From contig NZ_JABXWI010000001.1 in the NCBI RefSeq assembly GCF_014930365.1, positions 817,958 through 881,957 of the forward strand: a stretch of DNA of 64,000 nt, in the 5' to 3' direction. Positions 1 to 7,872 of the stretch are shown here, one piece after another. The stretch is from Streptomyces caniscabiei (lineage in GTDB: Bacteria; Actinomycetota; Actinomycetes; Streptomycetales; Streptomycetaceae). The position numbers were made by a program, and so were the translations under genes. The notes beneath the pieces were generated by a model. The model ran no database searches. It was not told the origin of the DNA and worked only from the letters and a program-made list of their open reading frames with translations. The first letter of the stretch is position 1, and each line of letters begins with the position of its first letter.

Positions 1-83
1 TGGCCCGGCCCGGGCAGCTGGCCGTCGGGATACCCCGAGTCGGCCGCGCCCTGGCCGCGGTCACCGTCGTACGGCGCGTTCAT
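1..83 (-). CDS. murJ: MurJ/MviN lipid II flippase, N-terminal fragment
   Basis: Only the first 27 codons are in the window and the gene runs off the left edge. They encode a hydrophilic Gly/Asp/Pro-rich peptide starting MNAPYDGDRGQG, which resembles the cytoplasmic N-terminal extension of Streptomyces MurJ, the integral membrane protein proposed to flip lipid II. No membrane segment is visible yet, so the call rests on this short stretch and on its position 47 bp downstream of the DUF6049 gene, the arrangement I remember for streptomycetes. The two genes are probably co-transcribed. It could be another protein with a disordered head. Confidence 0.5.
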   Translation of the reverse strand, partial: MNAPYDGDRGQGAADSGYPDGQLPGPG

Positions 84-130
84 GCTTACCCCACCTCATC
101 GTCCCCGGGCCAACCGGCCACGACAATCGC

Positions 131-2539
131 TCAACGGTCCACTCTCTCACCCGTGCCGGACGGGTCGGCGCTTTCCGGAGCGGTGTCCGGTGCCGGGTCA
201 CTCGGGTGCTCCGGCTCATCCGTCCCCGACTTCGCCGGGGGATTCTCCTCGCCAGTGTGTACGACTGAGGCCGCCTCGGTGTTCGCTTCACCGTCCTTCC
301 GGGCGCTCTCCGGGTCCTCGGCGTCCGCCGGGGGTCCCTCCGCCGCCAGCCTGGCGGCGGCGCGCTTGCGCTGGGTGTACATCCGGAAACCGGCGAGGAC
401 GAGAAGCAGGACGCCACCGGCGATGACCAGCATCACCGTGGGGGTGATCTCGGTGACGTTCACCGTGAACCTGACCTCGTCACCATACTTCTCGCCGTCC
501 ACGGTGTAGAGCTGGGCGACGACCGTGACCGGCCCGTTGGCCTCGGCGTTGGTGGTGAACTTCACCGACTCGCTGTGTCCGCCGGAGATGTCGACGGACC
601 GCTCGTCGAAGTCCATGTCGCCGATCTTCAGGCGCTTCGGCGCGTTGGACGTGAGTCGCAGCGTCAGATTGTCGACGCCCTGCACGAGGTTGTTCTGCAC
701 GGTCACGGGGATCGTCGCGCTGCGGCCCGAGAGCTTCGTCTCGGACTTCTCGATCAACCGGACCTGCTCGGTGAGCGAGTTGAGGTGCGTCTGGACGCCG
801 TTGCGGTAGACCGCCGCGTCCATGGACCGACCTCGCCAGGAGGTGGACATCTCCCGGTCCATGGTCCTGCCGAACGGCGTGACCACTCGGGACTGGTCGG
901 AGAGGATCACCTTGAAGCGGTCGAGGTCGGTCTGGGTGGTCCGGATCTCCTCGAAAGCGGACTTCGGCAGCGCCTGCTTCCGCAGCGACGAGGGGTAGGC
1001 CGAGGCCGACGGGATCTTGGTGCTGGCGTTCGGATCGGGCTTGGCCGCGGCCGCCGCCGAGAGGTCCTGAGTCTGCGACCAGTTACCGCCCTCGAGCGCG
1101 GTGAGGGCCTGCGCCATGGTCTGTGCCTGGCTCGCCGTCGGCATGCGCTGCGGAGCGATCACGACGCTGCGCTGCTTGCCGTTCTGGAGGTCCGTGGTCA
1201 GGCTCTGGGCGAGGAAGCGCTGCACGGCCAGTGTGGAGCTCTCGGCCTTCGTCATGTCGCCCTGGAAGGCCGTCGACAGCCGGGCGTCCGCGACCACGGC
1301 CGTGGTACCGCCGCCGATGGGCCGGGCCGCGTTGGGTGTGTAGGACAGGCTGCTGTTCTCCTGCAGGCTGTCACTGCGGGCGATCACCTTGTCGGCGCCC
1401 GCCGAGATGGCGACCTTGACGATCGACGGGTCGACGGCGCCGTTCACGGGCCAGGCGAAGTCCGTCTCCGGCTTCACCCGGAGGATGTTCTGGACCGTGT
1501 CGGAGGCCACATCGGTGGCGTCCTTCAGCCGGCTGAGCGAGCCGGTGATCGTCTTGCCGTTGTGGGCCAGGGCCGCGAGATCCGGGTCGGCGAAGGGCAG
1601 AGCGATCACCTCCTCGCCCTGAACCGCGGTCTCCAGCTCGGCCAGCCACTCCTTGGCGACAGCCTGGTTCTTGCCCGGCACGGTCGTGCCCCCGCTGCGG
1701 ACCTGGTAGACGCCCGTCATCGCGACAACCGATGCCAGCAGGTCCGGATCGATCACCCAGGTGACGTCCAGGTCCTTGCCCAGCGTGAGCATCTGCTCCA
1801 GGCGTCCGCCCGCGGAGATCTCCTTGGCCAGCTCGTCGTCGAGGAAGACGGGCGTCTGCTGCTCGCCCGGACCGGTCTCGGCCGTCAGATGAGTGGTGGA
1901 GATCAGCGGCCAGAGGTAGGTCGTCTTCGTTTTGGTGCCCGCCTCGTCGGGCTGCCACGGCAGGAATGTGCGCTGGATGCCGAGGACCTGGTCGTACTGA
2001 GCGGCGCCGGTCCTGCCCGAGAGCGAGACGCCCAGCTGATAGACACCGTCCGGGCCGAGGTCCAGCTCCTTGACGGGCACCGAGATGGTGAAGGGCTGAG
2101 CCACTCCTGAGGCGAGCGCGGAGAACTTCTCCACGTACTTGCCGCCGACCTCCGGCCCGTCGGCGTACTGGTCGAAGCCGGTGCGCTTGGCCGCGTCGTC
2201 GATGGACGAGCGGCCCGTCACGGCGGCCGGGGCCACGCGCAGGCCCACGTGGGCGTCCGTGACGGTCTGCTTGCCCTTGTTCGTCACCGAGCCCGAGACG
2301 GTGACCGTGTCGCCGTCTGTGGGCAGGCTCGGGCTGAGCGAGTCGAGGGAGACCTCGACGGTGTTCGACCCCGTGGCCTCGGCCAGGGAGACCTTCGGGG
2401 CTGCCTGCGCGGACGGAGGCGCGGGCAGCTGGAACAAGCCGGCCAGCAGGGGCGCCCCGGCGAGGATGGCGCCGGTGCGCAGCATCCACCGGCGGGCAGG
2501 TGAGGGACTCGTCCCCTGGAAGTCTGCCGCCTCGGCCAC
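131..2539 (-). CDS. DUF6049 family secreted, membrane-anchored protein
   Basis: An 802-residue protein with a GTG start at 2539. Residues about 16-46 form a long signal peptide (RRW, then a hydrophobic run ending PPSAQAA). The body is a large extracellular part, and one transmembrane helix lies near residues 700-722, followed by a basic RKR stop-transfer motif and an acidic, Pro/Glu-rich cytoplasmic tail. This layout (export signal, ectodomain, C-terminal anchor) and the location directly before murJ match the actinobacterial DUF6049 family. The biochemical role is unknown; the neighbour suggests envelope biogenesis, which is inference. The gene is divergent from cca across 236 bp. Confidence 0.8.
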   Translation of the reverse strand: MAEAADFQGTSPSPARRWMLRTGAILAGAPLLAGLFQLPAPPSAQAAPKVSLAEATGSNTVEVSLDSLSPSLPTDGDTVTVSGSVTNKGKQTVTDAHVGLRVAPAAVTGRSSIDDAAKRTGFDQYADGPEVGGKYVEKFSALASGVAQPFTISVPVKELDLGPDGVYQLGVSLSGRTGAAQYDQVLGIQRTFLPWQPDEAGTKTKTTYLWPLISTTHLTAETGPGEQQTPVFLDDELAKEISAGGRLEQMLTLGKDLDVTWVIDPDLLASVVAMTGVYQVRSGGTTVPGKNQAVAKEWLAELETAVQGEEVIALPFADPDLAALAHNGKTITGSLSRLKDATDVASDTVQNILRVKPETDFAWPVNGAVDPSIVKVAISAGADKVIARSDSLQENSSLSYTPNAARPIGGGTTAVVADARLSTAFQGDMTKAESSTLAVQRFLAQSLTTDLQNGKQRSVVIAPQRMPTASQAQTMAQALTALEGGNWSQTQDLSAAAAAKPDPNASTKIPSASAYPSSLRKQALPKSAFEEIRTTQTDLDRFKVILSDQSRVVTPFGRTMDREMSTSWRGRSMDAAVYRNGVQTHLNSLTEQVRLIEKSETKLSGRSATIPVTVQNNLVQGVDNLTLRLTSNAPKRLKIGDMDFDERSVDISGGHSESVKFTTNAEANGPVTVVAQLYTVDGEKYGDEVRFTVNVTEITPTVMLVIAGGVLLLVLAGFRMYTQRKRAAARLAAEGPPADAEDPESARKDGEANTEAASVVHTGEENPPAKSGTDEPEHPSDPAPDTAPESADPSGTGERVDR

Positions 2540-2761
2540 GCGCTCGCCCGTCCCTCGTCGTCGTCAGTGGTCGTCGGAATGTGCGTCCACGCATGGTAAC
2601 GAGGTGCGCTGAGAGGAAGTGCCGCAGTCCGCTCCACAAGATCGGGGAACGAGACCGCGCTGTCCCCGTATGTGCATGTATCAAAGGGGCGTGTGAGGGG
2701 GTCACGTGCGCGAAGCCCTTGTGCACGTTCAATGGAGGCGACTGCGGCCACCGGCGCCCCG

Positions 2762-2776
2762 TACCCTTTTCAGTTG
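2762..2776 (+). promoter_or_regulatory. Putative -10 box for a leaderless cca transcript
   Basis: TACCCT at 2762-2767 fits the actinobacterial TANNNT -10 pattern and ends 8 nt before the GTG start of cca. No purine-rich Shine-Dalgarno lies in between. Transcription would begin at or within a base or two of the start codon. Confidence 0.5.
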
Positions 2777-4224
2777 TGCCGAACGCCAACGAAGACATCA
2801 GTGCCCTGAGCCAGGTGCAGCACCGCGCGGTGAGTGAACTGCTGCGGGTGTTCCCTGTCGCCGACGACCTCGCCCGCCGCTTCCAGGAGGCCGGCTTCGC
2901 GCTCGCCCTGGTCGGAGGTTCGGTCAGGGACGCGCTGCTGGGGCGGCTCGGCAACGACCTGGACTTCACGACGGACGCCCGCCCCGAGGACGTGCTGAGG
3001 ATCGTGCGGCCCTGGGCGGACGCCGTCTGGGAGGTCGGGATCGCCTTCGGCACGGTGGGTGCGCAGAAGGACGGCTACCAGATCGAGGTCACGACCTACC
3101 GTTCCGAGGCGTACGACCGGACCTCGCGCAAGCCCGAAGTGTCGTACGGCGACTCGATCGAGGACGATCTCGTACGCCGTGACTTCACCGTGAACGCGAT
3201 GGCGGTGGCCTTGCCGGAGAAGGAGTTCATCGACCCCCACGGCGGGCTGGAGGACCTCTCGGCGCGCGTTCTGCGTACTCCCGGCACACCCGAGGCGTCG
3301 TTCTCCGACGACCCGCTGCGCATGATGCGGGCCGCGCGTTTCGCCGCCCAGCTGGGCTTCGAGGTGGCTCCCGAGGTCGTCTCGGCGATGGGCGACATGG
3401 CCGGCCGTCTCGACATCGTCTCGGCGGAGAGGGTGCGGGACGAGCTGAACAAGCTGATCCTGTCCGCTCACCCCCGTGAGGGTCTGACCCTCCTGGTCGA
3501 CACCGGTCTCGCCGAGCACGTCCTGCCCGAGCTGCCGGCGCTGCGGCTGGAACGTGACGAGCATCATCGGCACAAGGACGTCTACGACCACACACTGATC
3601 GTTCTGGAGCAGGCGATCGCGCTGGAGGAGAGTGGGCCGGACCTCACGCTGCGGCTCGCCGCGCTGCTGCACGACATCGGCAAGCCCCGCACGCGTCGTT
3701 TCGAGAAGGACGGCCGGGTCTCCTTCCACCACCACGAGGTGGTGGGCGCCAAGATGACCAAGAAGCGCATGACCGCCCTCAAGTACTCCAACGACCAGGT
3801 CAAGGACGTCTCGCGGTTGGTGGAACTCCACCTGCGCTTCCACGGATACGGCACCGGTGAGTGGACGGACTCCGCTGTCCGCCGCTATGTGCGAGACGCG
3901 GGCCCGCTCCTGGACCGCCTCCACAAGCTGACCCGCTCCGACTGCACCACACGGAACAAGCGCAAGGCGAGCGCTCTCTCCCGGGCGTACGACGGTCTGG
4001 AGGAGCGCATCGCCCAGCTGCAGGAACAGGAGGAACTGGACGCGATCCGCCCGAGTCTCGACGGCAACCAGATCATGGAGATTCTGGGCGTCGGGCCTGG
4101 CCCGGTGATCGGGCAGGCGTACAAGTTCCTGCTGGAACTGCGTCTGGAGAACGGGCCGATGGAACACGACGAGGCCGTGACAGCACTCAAGGAGTGGTGG
4201 GCTCAGGCGTCGCAGGTCTCCTGA
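2776..4224 (+). CDS. cca: CCA tRNA nucleotidyltransferase
   Basis: A 482-residue class II CCA-adding enzyme, which builds or repairs the 3' CCA end of tRNAs. The nucleotidyltransferase signature GGSVRD lies at residues 47-52 and the metal-binding DLD at 61-63. The tRNA-binding helical region follows, with an HD-type phosphohydrolase motif (LLHDIGKP, His-Asp about 299-300) and a His-rich stretch after it, as in other actinobacterial members. An in-frame upstream extension exists, but homologues begin near VPNANEDIS, so I use the GTG at 2776, which also fits a leaderless promoter. The tRNA-Ser at 59.4 kb does not encode its CCA, so this enzyme is needed. The gene is convergent with the MFS gene across two parS sites. 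Confidence 0.93.
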   Translation: MPNANEDISALSQVQHRAVSELLRVFPVADDLARRFQEAGFALALVGGSVRDALLGRLGNDLDFTTDARPEDVLRIVRPWADAVWEVGIAFGTVGAQKDGYQIEVTTYRSEAYDRTSRKPEVSYGDSIEDDLVRRDFTVNAMAVALPEKEFIDPHGGLEDLSARVLRTPGTPEASFSDDPLRMMRAARFAAQLGFEVAPEVVSAMGDMAGRLDIVSAERVRDELNKLILSAHPREGLTLLVDTGLAEHVLPELPALRLERDEHHRHKDVYDHTLIVLEQAIALEESGPDLTLRLAALLHDIGKPRTRRFEKDGRVSFHHHEVVGAKMTKKRMTALKYSNDQVKDVSRLVELHLRFHGYGTGEWTDSAVRRYVRDAGPLLDRLHKLTRSDCTTRNKRKASALSRAYDGLEERIAQLQEQEELDAIRPSLDGNQIMEILGVGPGPVIGQAYKFLLELRLENGPMEHDEAVTALKEWWAQASQVS

Positions 4225-4270
4225 CGACAGCCGGTCGGCCGTCTTCGGTCGGCATCGGCGCGACGGCGAT

Positions 4271-4284
4271 GTTTCACGTGAAAC
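4271..4284. other. parS site 1 (perfect)
   Basis: GTTTCACGTGAAAC, the canonical 14-bp ParB-binding palindrome of chromosome partitioning. It sits between the convergent cca and MFS genes, 10 bp from parS site 2. Confidence 0.95.
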
Positions 4285-4294
4285 AGAGGTCGAT

Positions 4295-4308
4295 GTTTCA
4301 CGTGAAAC
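4295..4308. other. parS site 2 (perfect)
   Basis: GTTTCACGTGAAAC again, here inside a 22-bp perfect palindrome (4291-4312). Sites 1 and 2 are 24 bp apart centre to centre. As RNA the longer palindrome could also act as a hairpin terminator between the convergent genes. Confidence 0.95.
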
Positions 4309-4323
4309 ATCGCCGTCGCCGTA

Positions 4324-5613
4324 TCAGCTCCGCCGGGTCACGCCGAAGCGGGCCATGGCCGCAGCGATCACTCCGTAGATCACCGCCACGGTGACCACCA
4401 GGGCGGCCGAGCGGCCGTCCGCTGGGAGCATCAGGGCGGCCACGGCAGCGGCGCCGACGAAGGCGACGTTGAACAGGACGTCGTAGAGGGAGAAGATCCG
4501 GCCCCGATAGCCGTCCTCGACGGAGGACTGGACGATCGTGTCCGTCGAGATCTTCGCTCCCTGTGTGACCAGACCCAGGACGAACGCCGCGATCAGTATG
4601 GGCACCTCCGTGAAGGGCAGGCCGAGCGCCGGCTCCAGCACGGCGGCGGCCGCGGAGCAGGTGACGATCCAAAGGCCGGGGCCCAGCCGCCCCGCGGCCC
4701 AAGGGGTGATCACCGCCGCCGTGAAGAATCCCGCTCCCGAGATGCCGACGGCGAGACCGAGGAGGGCCAATCCCTCATCGGAGTCGGACCTCCCCGAGCT
4801 GTCGGACGACCAGGCATAGCGGCAGAGCATGAGCACCATGACGGTCAGGGCGCCGTAGCAGAACCGCATCAGCGTCATCGAGGCCAGCGCCCAGGCAGCA
4901 GCCCGCCGTCCCGGCTCAGCGAGATGTCGTACGCCCGCTGCCAGACCCCGTGCGGTGCCGGCGAGGGCGGCACCCAGTCGTGGCTGCACCAGCTCGGGCT
5001 CCGGGCCGAGCAGTTCTCGGGCGATACGCAGGGAGGCCAGTGCGGCGCAGAGGTAGAGGCACGCGCCCAGGAGGACCACTGCGGCGTCGGAGTCCGACGC
5101 CACGAGGCGTACGGCGAAGGCGAGTCCGCCGCCCGCGGTCGCGGCCAGCGTCCCGGCTGTCGGCGAGAGCGAGTTGGCGATCACCAGGCGGTCGGCGTCC
5201 ACCACACGGGGCAGCGAGGCGGAGAGGCCCGCCAGGACGAAGCGATTGACCGCCGTCACGCACAGCGCGGAGGCGTAGAAGAGCCAGTCCGGCACATGGC
5301 TCAGGATCAGGACGGCCGTCACCGACGCCAGCAGGGCGCGGAGGATGTTTCCGTACAGCAGGACCTGGCGGCGTCGCCAGCGGTCGAGCAGGACACCGGC
5401 GAACGGGCCGACGAGGGAGTACGGGAGGAGGAGCACTGCCATCGCGGAGGCGATCGCGGCTGCCGACGTCTGCTTCTCCGGCGAGAAGACGACATAGGTG
5501 GCCAGCGCGACCTGGTAGACGCCGTCGGCTCCCTGGGACAGCAGCCGTACGGCCAGCAGATGCCGGAAGTCCCGGAAACGGAGCAGGACGCGCAGGTCGC
5601 GCACGACGGACAT
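4324..5613 (-). CDS. MFS family membrane transporter
   Basis: A 429-residue protein with about ten to twelve hydrophobic segments. The motif GVLLDRWRRRQ (residues about 73-83) matches the loop 2-3 MFS signature. Overall it resembles the drug/siderophore exporter branch (EntS/MefA-like, MFS_3). I chose the start MSVVRDLRVLLRF at 5613; a longer in-frame version would add a Pro-rich stretch lying in the ino1 terminator hairpin. A GAGG about 10 nt upstream could be the ribosome-binding site. The substrate cannot be told from sequence. Confidence 0.85.
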   Translation of the reverse strand: MSVVRDLRVLLRFRDFRHLLAVRLLSQGADGVYQVALATYVVFSPEKQTSAAAIASAMAVLLLPYSLVGPFAGVLLDRWRRRQVLLYGNILRALLASVTAVLILSHVPDWLFYASALCVTAVNRFVLAGLSASLPRVVDADRLVIANSLSPTAGTLAATAGGGLAFAVRLVASDSDAAVVLLGACLYLCAALASLRIARELLGPEPELVQPRLGAALAGTARGLAAGVRHLAEPGRRAAAWALASMTLMRFCYGALTVMVLMLCRYAWSSDSSGRSDSDEGLALLGLAVGISGAGFFTAAVITPWAAGRLGPGLWIVTCSAAAAVLEPALGLPFTEVPILIAAFVLGLVTQGAKISTDTIVQSSVEDGYRGRIFSLYDVLFNVAFVGAAAVAALMLPADGRSAALVVTVAVIYGVIAAAMARFGVTRRS

Positions 5614-5635
5614 GGGGCACAGCCTCACATACGGG

Positions 5636-5668
5636 GAGGGTCCCCGGGCAGCTGCCCCAGGGACCCTC
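5636..5668 (-). terminator. Intrinsic hairpin after ino1
   Basis: GAGGGTCCC (5636-5644) pairs with GGGACCCTC (5660-5668), with an inner GGGCAG/CTGCCC stem. It lies 24 bp downstream of the ino1 stop and just before the MFS start. Confidence 0.6.
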
Positions 5669-5691
5669 AACGGCCCGCTACGAGCGTCTGA

Positions 5692-6774
5692 TCAGCGCTC
5701 GACCTCGCCCCTGATGAACTTCTCCACGTTCTCTCGGGCCTGGTCGTCGAAGTACTGCACCGGCGGGGACTTCATGAAGTACGACGACGCCGACAGGATC
5801 GGGCCGCCGATGCCACGGTCCTTGGCGATCTTCGCGGCGCGCAGTGCGTCGATGATGACACCCGCGGAGTTCGGGGAGTCCCAGACCTCCAGCTTGTACT
5901 CCAGGTTCAGCGGGACGTCACCGAAGGCGCGGCCCTCGAGACGGACGTACGCCCACTTGCGGTCGTCGAGCCAGGCGACGTAGTCCGACGGGCCGATGTG
6001 GACGTTCTTCTCGCCGAGCTCCCGGTCGGGGATCTGGGAGGTGACGGCCTGGGTCTTGGAGATCTTCTTGGACTCCAGGCGGTCGCGCTCCAGCATGTTC
6101 TTGAAGTCCATGTTGCCGCCGACGTTCAGCTGCATCGTGCGGTCCAGGATCACCCCACGGTCCTCGAACAGCTTCGCCATGACGCGGTGCGTGATGGTGG
6201 CACCCACCTGCGACTTGATGTCGTCACCGACGATCGGGACGCCCGCCTCGGTGAACTTGTCCGCCCACTCCTTGGTGCCGGCGATGAAGACCGGGAGGGC
6301 GTTGACGAAGCCGACCTTGGCGTCGAGGGCGCACTGGGCGTAGAACTTCGCCGCGTCCTCGGAACCGACGGGCAGGTAGCAGACGAGGACATCGACCTGC
6401 TTGTCCTTGAGGATCTGGACCACGTCGACCGGGGCCTCGGCGGACTCCTCGATGGTCTCGCGGTAGTACTTGCCGAGACCGTCCAGCGTGTGGCCGCGCT
6501 GCACGGTCACACCGGTGCTCGGCACGTCACAGATCTTGATCGTGTTGTTCTCGGAGGCGCCGATGGCGTCCGCGAGGTCCAGCCCGACCTTCTTGGCGTC
6601 GACGTCGAAGGCGGCGACGAACTCCACGTCCCTGACGTGGTAGTCACCGAACTGCACGTGCATGAGGCCCGGGACCTTGGACGCCGGGTCGGCGTCCTTG
6701 TAGTACTCGACTCCCTGCACCAGCGACGCGGCGCAGTTACCCACACCGACGACGGCTACGCGAACCGAACCCAT
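5692..6774 (-). CDS. ino1: Inositol-3-phosphate synthase
   Basis: A 360-residue cytoplasmic NAD-dependent enzyme that converts glucose 6-phosphate to 1L-myo-inositol phosphate, the entry to phosphatidylinositol and mycothiol in actinobacteria. The N-terminal Rossmann motif [12 protein letters not shown] begins near residue 6. The active-site block [10 protein letters not shown], followed by a Lys-rich SKKISKTQ segment, is typical of the compact actinobacterial form. The start [10 protein letters not shown] at 6774 is preceded by a modest GGGAGC-like site. It lies 44 bp downstream of the padR gene on the same strand, so the two probably form an operon, with a hairpin between them. Confidence 0.93.
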   Translation of the reverse strand: MGSVRVAVVGVGNCAASLVQGVEYYKDADPASKVPGLMHVQFGDYHVRDVEFVAAFDVDAKKVGLDLADAIGASENNTIKICDVPSTGVTVQRGHTLDGLGKYYRETIEESAEAPVDVVQILKDKQVDVLVCYLPVGSEDAAKFYAQCALDAKVGFVNALPVFIAGTKEWADKFTEAGVPIVGDDIKSQVGATITHRVMAKLFEDRGVILDRTMQLNVGGNMDFKNMLERDRLESKKISKTQAVTSQIPDRELGEKNVHIGPSDYVAWLDDRKWAYVRLEGRAFGDVPLNLEYKLEVWDSPNSAGVIIDALRAAKIAKDRGIGGPILSASSYFMKSPPVQYFDDQARENVEKFIRGEVER

Positions 6775-6798
6775 TCCGGTTGCTCCCTGTGTGTACGA

Positions 6799-6822
6799 GT
6801 GAGGTCCTGGCAGGGACCTCAC
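6799..6822 (-). promoter_or_regulatory. Hairpin across the padR stop, between padR and ino1
   Basis: GTGAGGTCC (6799-6807) and GGACCTCAC (6814-6822) form a perfect 9-bp stem with a 6-nt loop. It includes the padR stop codon (6819-6821) and ends 24 bp before ino1. There is no T-tract, so it may be an attenuator or an mRNA-processing or stabilising element rather than a full terminator. Confidence 0.5.
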
Positions 6823-7499
6823 GTGGTGGTGTCGCCGGGCGCATCCGGCCCGGGGGTGTCCCCGGGCCGGGGCAGGGCGCCCGGCGCTCCCTCTGTGGTG
6901 TCGCGAGCGGGTTCTCCGTGGCCGGGGCCTTTCAGGTCCCGGCCCGCCCGCTCGCTTTCGATGAGCTCGTTCAGCCAGCGCACTTCGCGCTCCACGGACT
7001 CCATCCCGTGGCGCTGGAGCTCGAGCGTGTAGTCGTCGAGGCGCTCGCGGGTGCGTGTCAGCGAGACACGCATCTTCTCCAGCCGTTCCTCCAAACGGCT
7101 GCGACGGCCCTCCAGGACGCGCATACGCACATCGCGGGAGGTCTGCCCGAAGAACGCGAAGCGAGCAGCGAAGTGCTCGTCCTCATAGGCGTCGGGACCC
7201 GTCTGCGAGAGCAGCTCCTCGAAGTGCTCCTTACCTTCCGCCGTCAACCGGTAGACGATCTTGGCGCGGCGACCCGTGAGCGGGGCGGCGGCAGCATCTT
7301 CCGGGGTACCACCCGACTCCTCGATCAACCAGCCGTTGGCGACCAGCGTCTTGAGGCAGGGGTAGAGCGTCCCGTAGCTGAACGCCCGGAACACACCCAA
7401 CGACGTGTTGAGTCGTTTGCGCAGCTCATAGCCGTGCATCGGGGCTTCGCGGAGCAGACCGAGGACGGCGAACTCGAGTATTCCGGAGCGCCGGCTCAT
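6819..7499 (-). CDS. PadR family transcriptional regulator
   Basis: A 226-residue regulator. The winged helix-turn-helix occupies about residues 5-85, with the family pattern [20 protein letters not shown] and [14 protein letters not shown]-terminal helical dimerisation domain (about 100-190) follows, then a Gly/Pro/Asp-rich tail. PadR proteins usually repress themselves and a neighbouring gene. A 21-bp palindrome 51 bp upstream of the start is an obvious autoregulatory site, and ino1 directly downstream is the likely co-target (inference). A GAGGCGACG-like ribosome site precedes the ATG. Confidence 0.9.
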   Translation of the reverse strand: MSRRSGILEFAVLGLLREAPMHGYELRKRLNTSLGVFRAFSYGTLYPCLKTLVANGWLIEESGGTPEDAAAAPLTGRRAKIVYRLTAEGKEHFEELLSQTGPDAYEDEHFAARFAFFGQTSRDVRMRVLEGRRSRLEERLEKMRVSLTRTRERLDDYTLELQRHGMESVEREVRWLNELIESERAGRDLKGPGHGEPARDTTEGAPGALPRPGDTPGPDAPGDTTT

Positions 7500-7549
7500 C
7501 GTCGCCTCCTGTCTTCCACTGGCCCTGTCGACACGATGTATGCCGAGCT

Positions 7550-7570
7550 GATGTATCGACTCGATACATC
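7550..7570 (-). promoter_or_regulatory. PadR operator palindrome
   Basis: GATGTATCGA, one base, then TCGATACATC is a perfect 10-bp inverted repeat upstream of padR. A further half-site GATGTAT lies at 7535-7541. PadR operators typically carry ATGTAT/ATACAT half-sites, so autoregulation is likely. Confidence 0.75.
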
Positions 7571-7872
7571 ACGACGATAGAACGCCCCTACGGATGCGAC
7601 AAGTGGGGATCCGGTGAACGGGGTCACATCACCAATTAGTAGGAAGCAAGTTGCCTGATTTGGGGTGAAGTTCGGTGCTCAGTGGGTTTTGGCGGTGCGT
7701 AGTCTGTGCGGCATGCACACCACTGGGAGCCGAGTGACGTTTGAGCACGTCGTCTTCCTGGGTGCGGTACGGATGAATGCCAGCACGACCACATCCGTAC
7801 TTCGGGGGGACCGGAAACCAGCCGCCGTTTCCAGGCGCGCACGGGTGCGCCTGCCCGAGGAGTAGTCGTTCG
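7571..7872 (+). other. Intergenic region upstream of the PBP gene
   Basis: 302 bp between the padR operator and the PBP start. It contains a 9-bp inverted repeat, GTACGGATG (7767-7775) and CATCCGTAC (7792-7800), separated by 16 nt, 73 nt before the start codon. This could be an operator or a leader hairpin. I could not identify a convincing -35/-10 pair. Confidence 0.4.
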
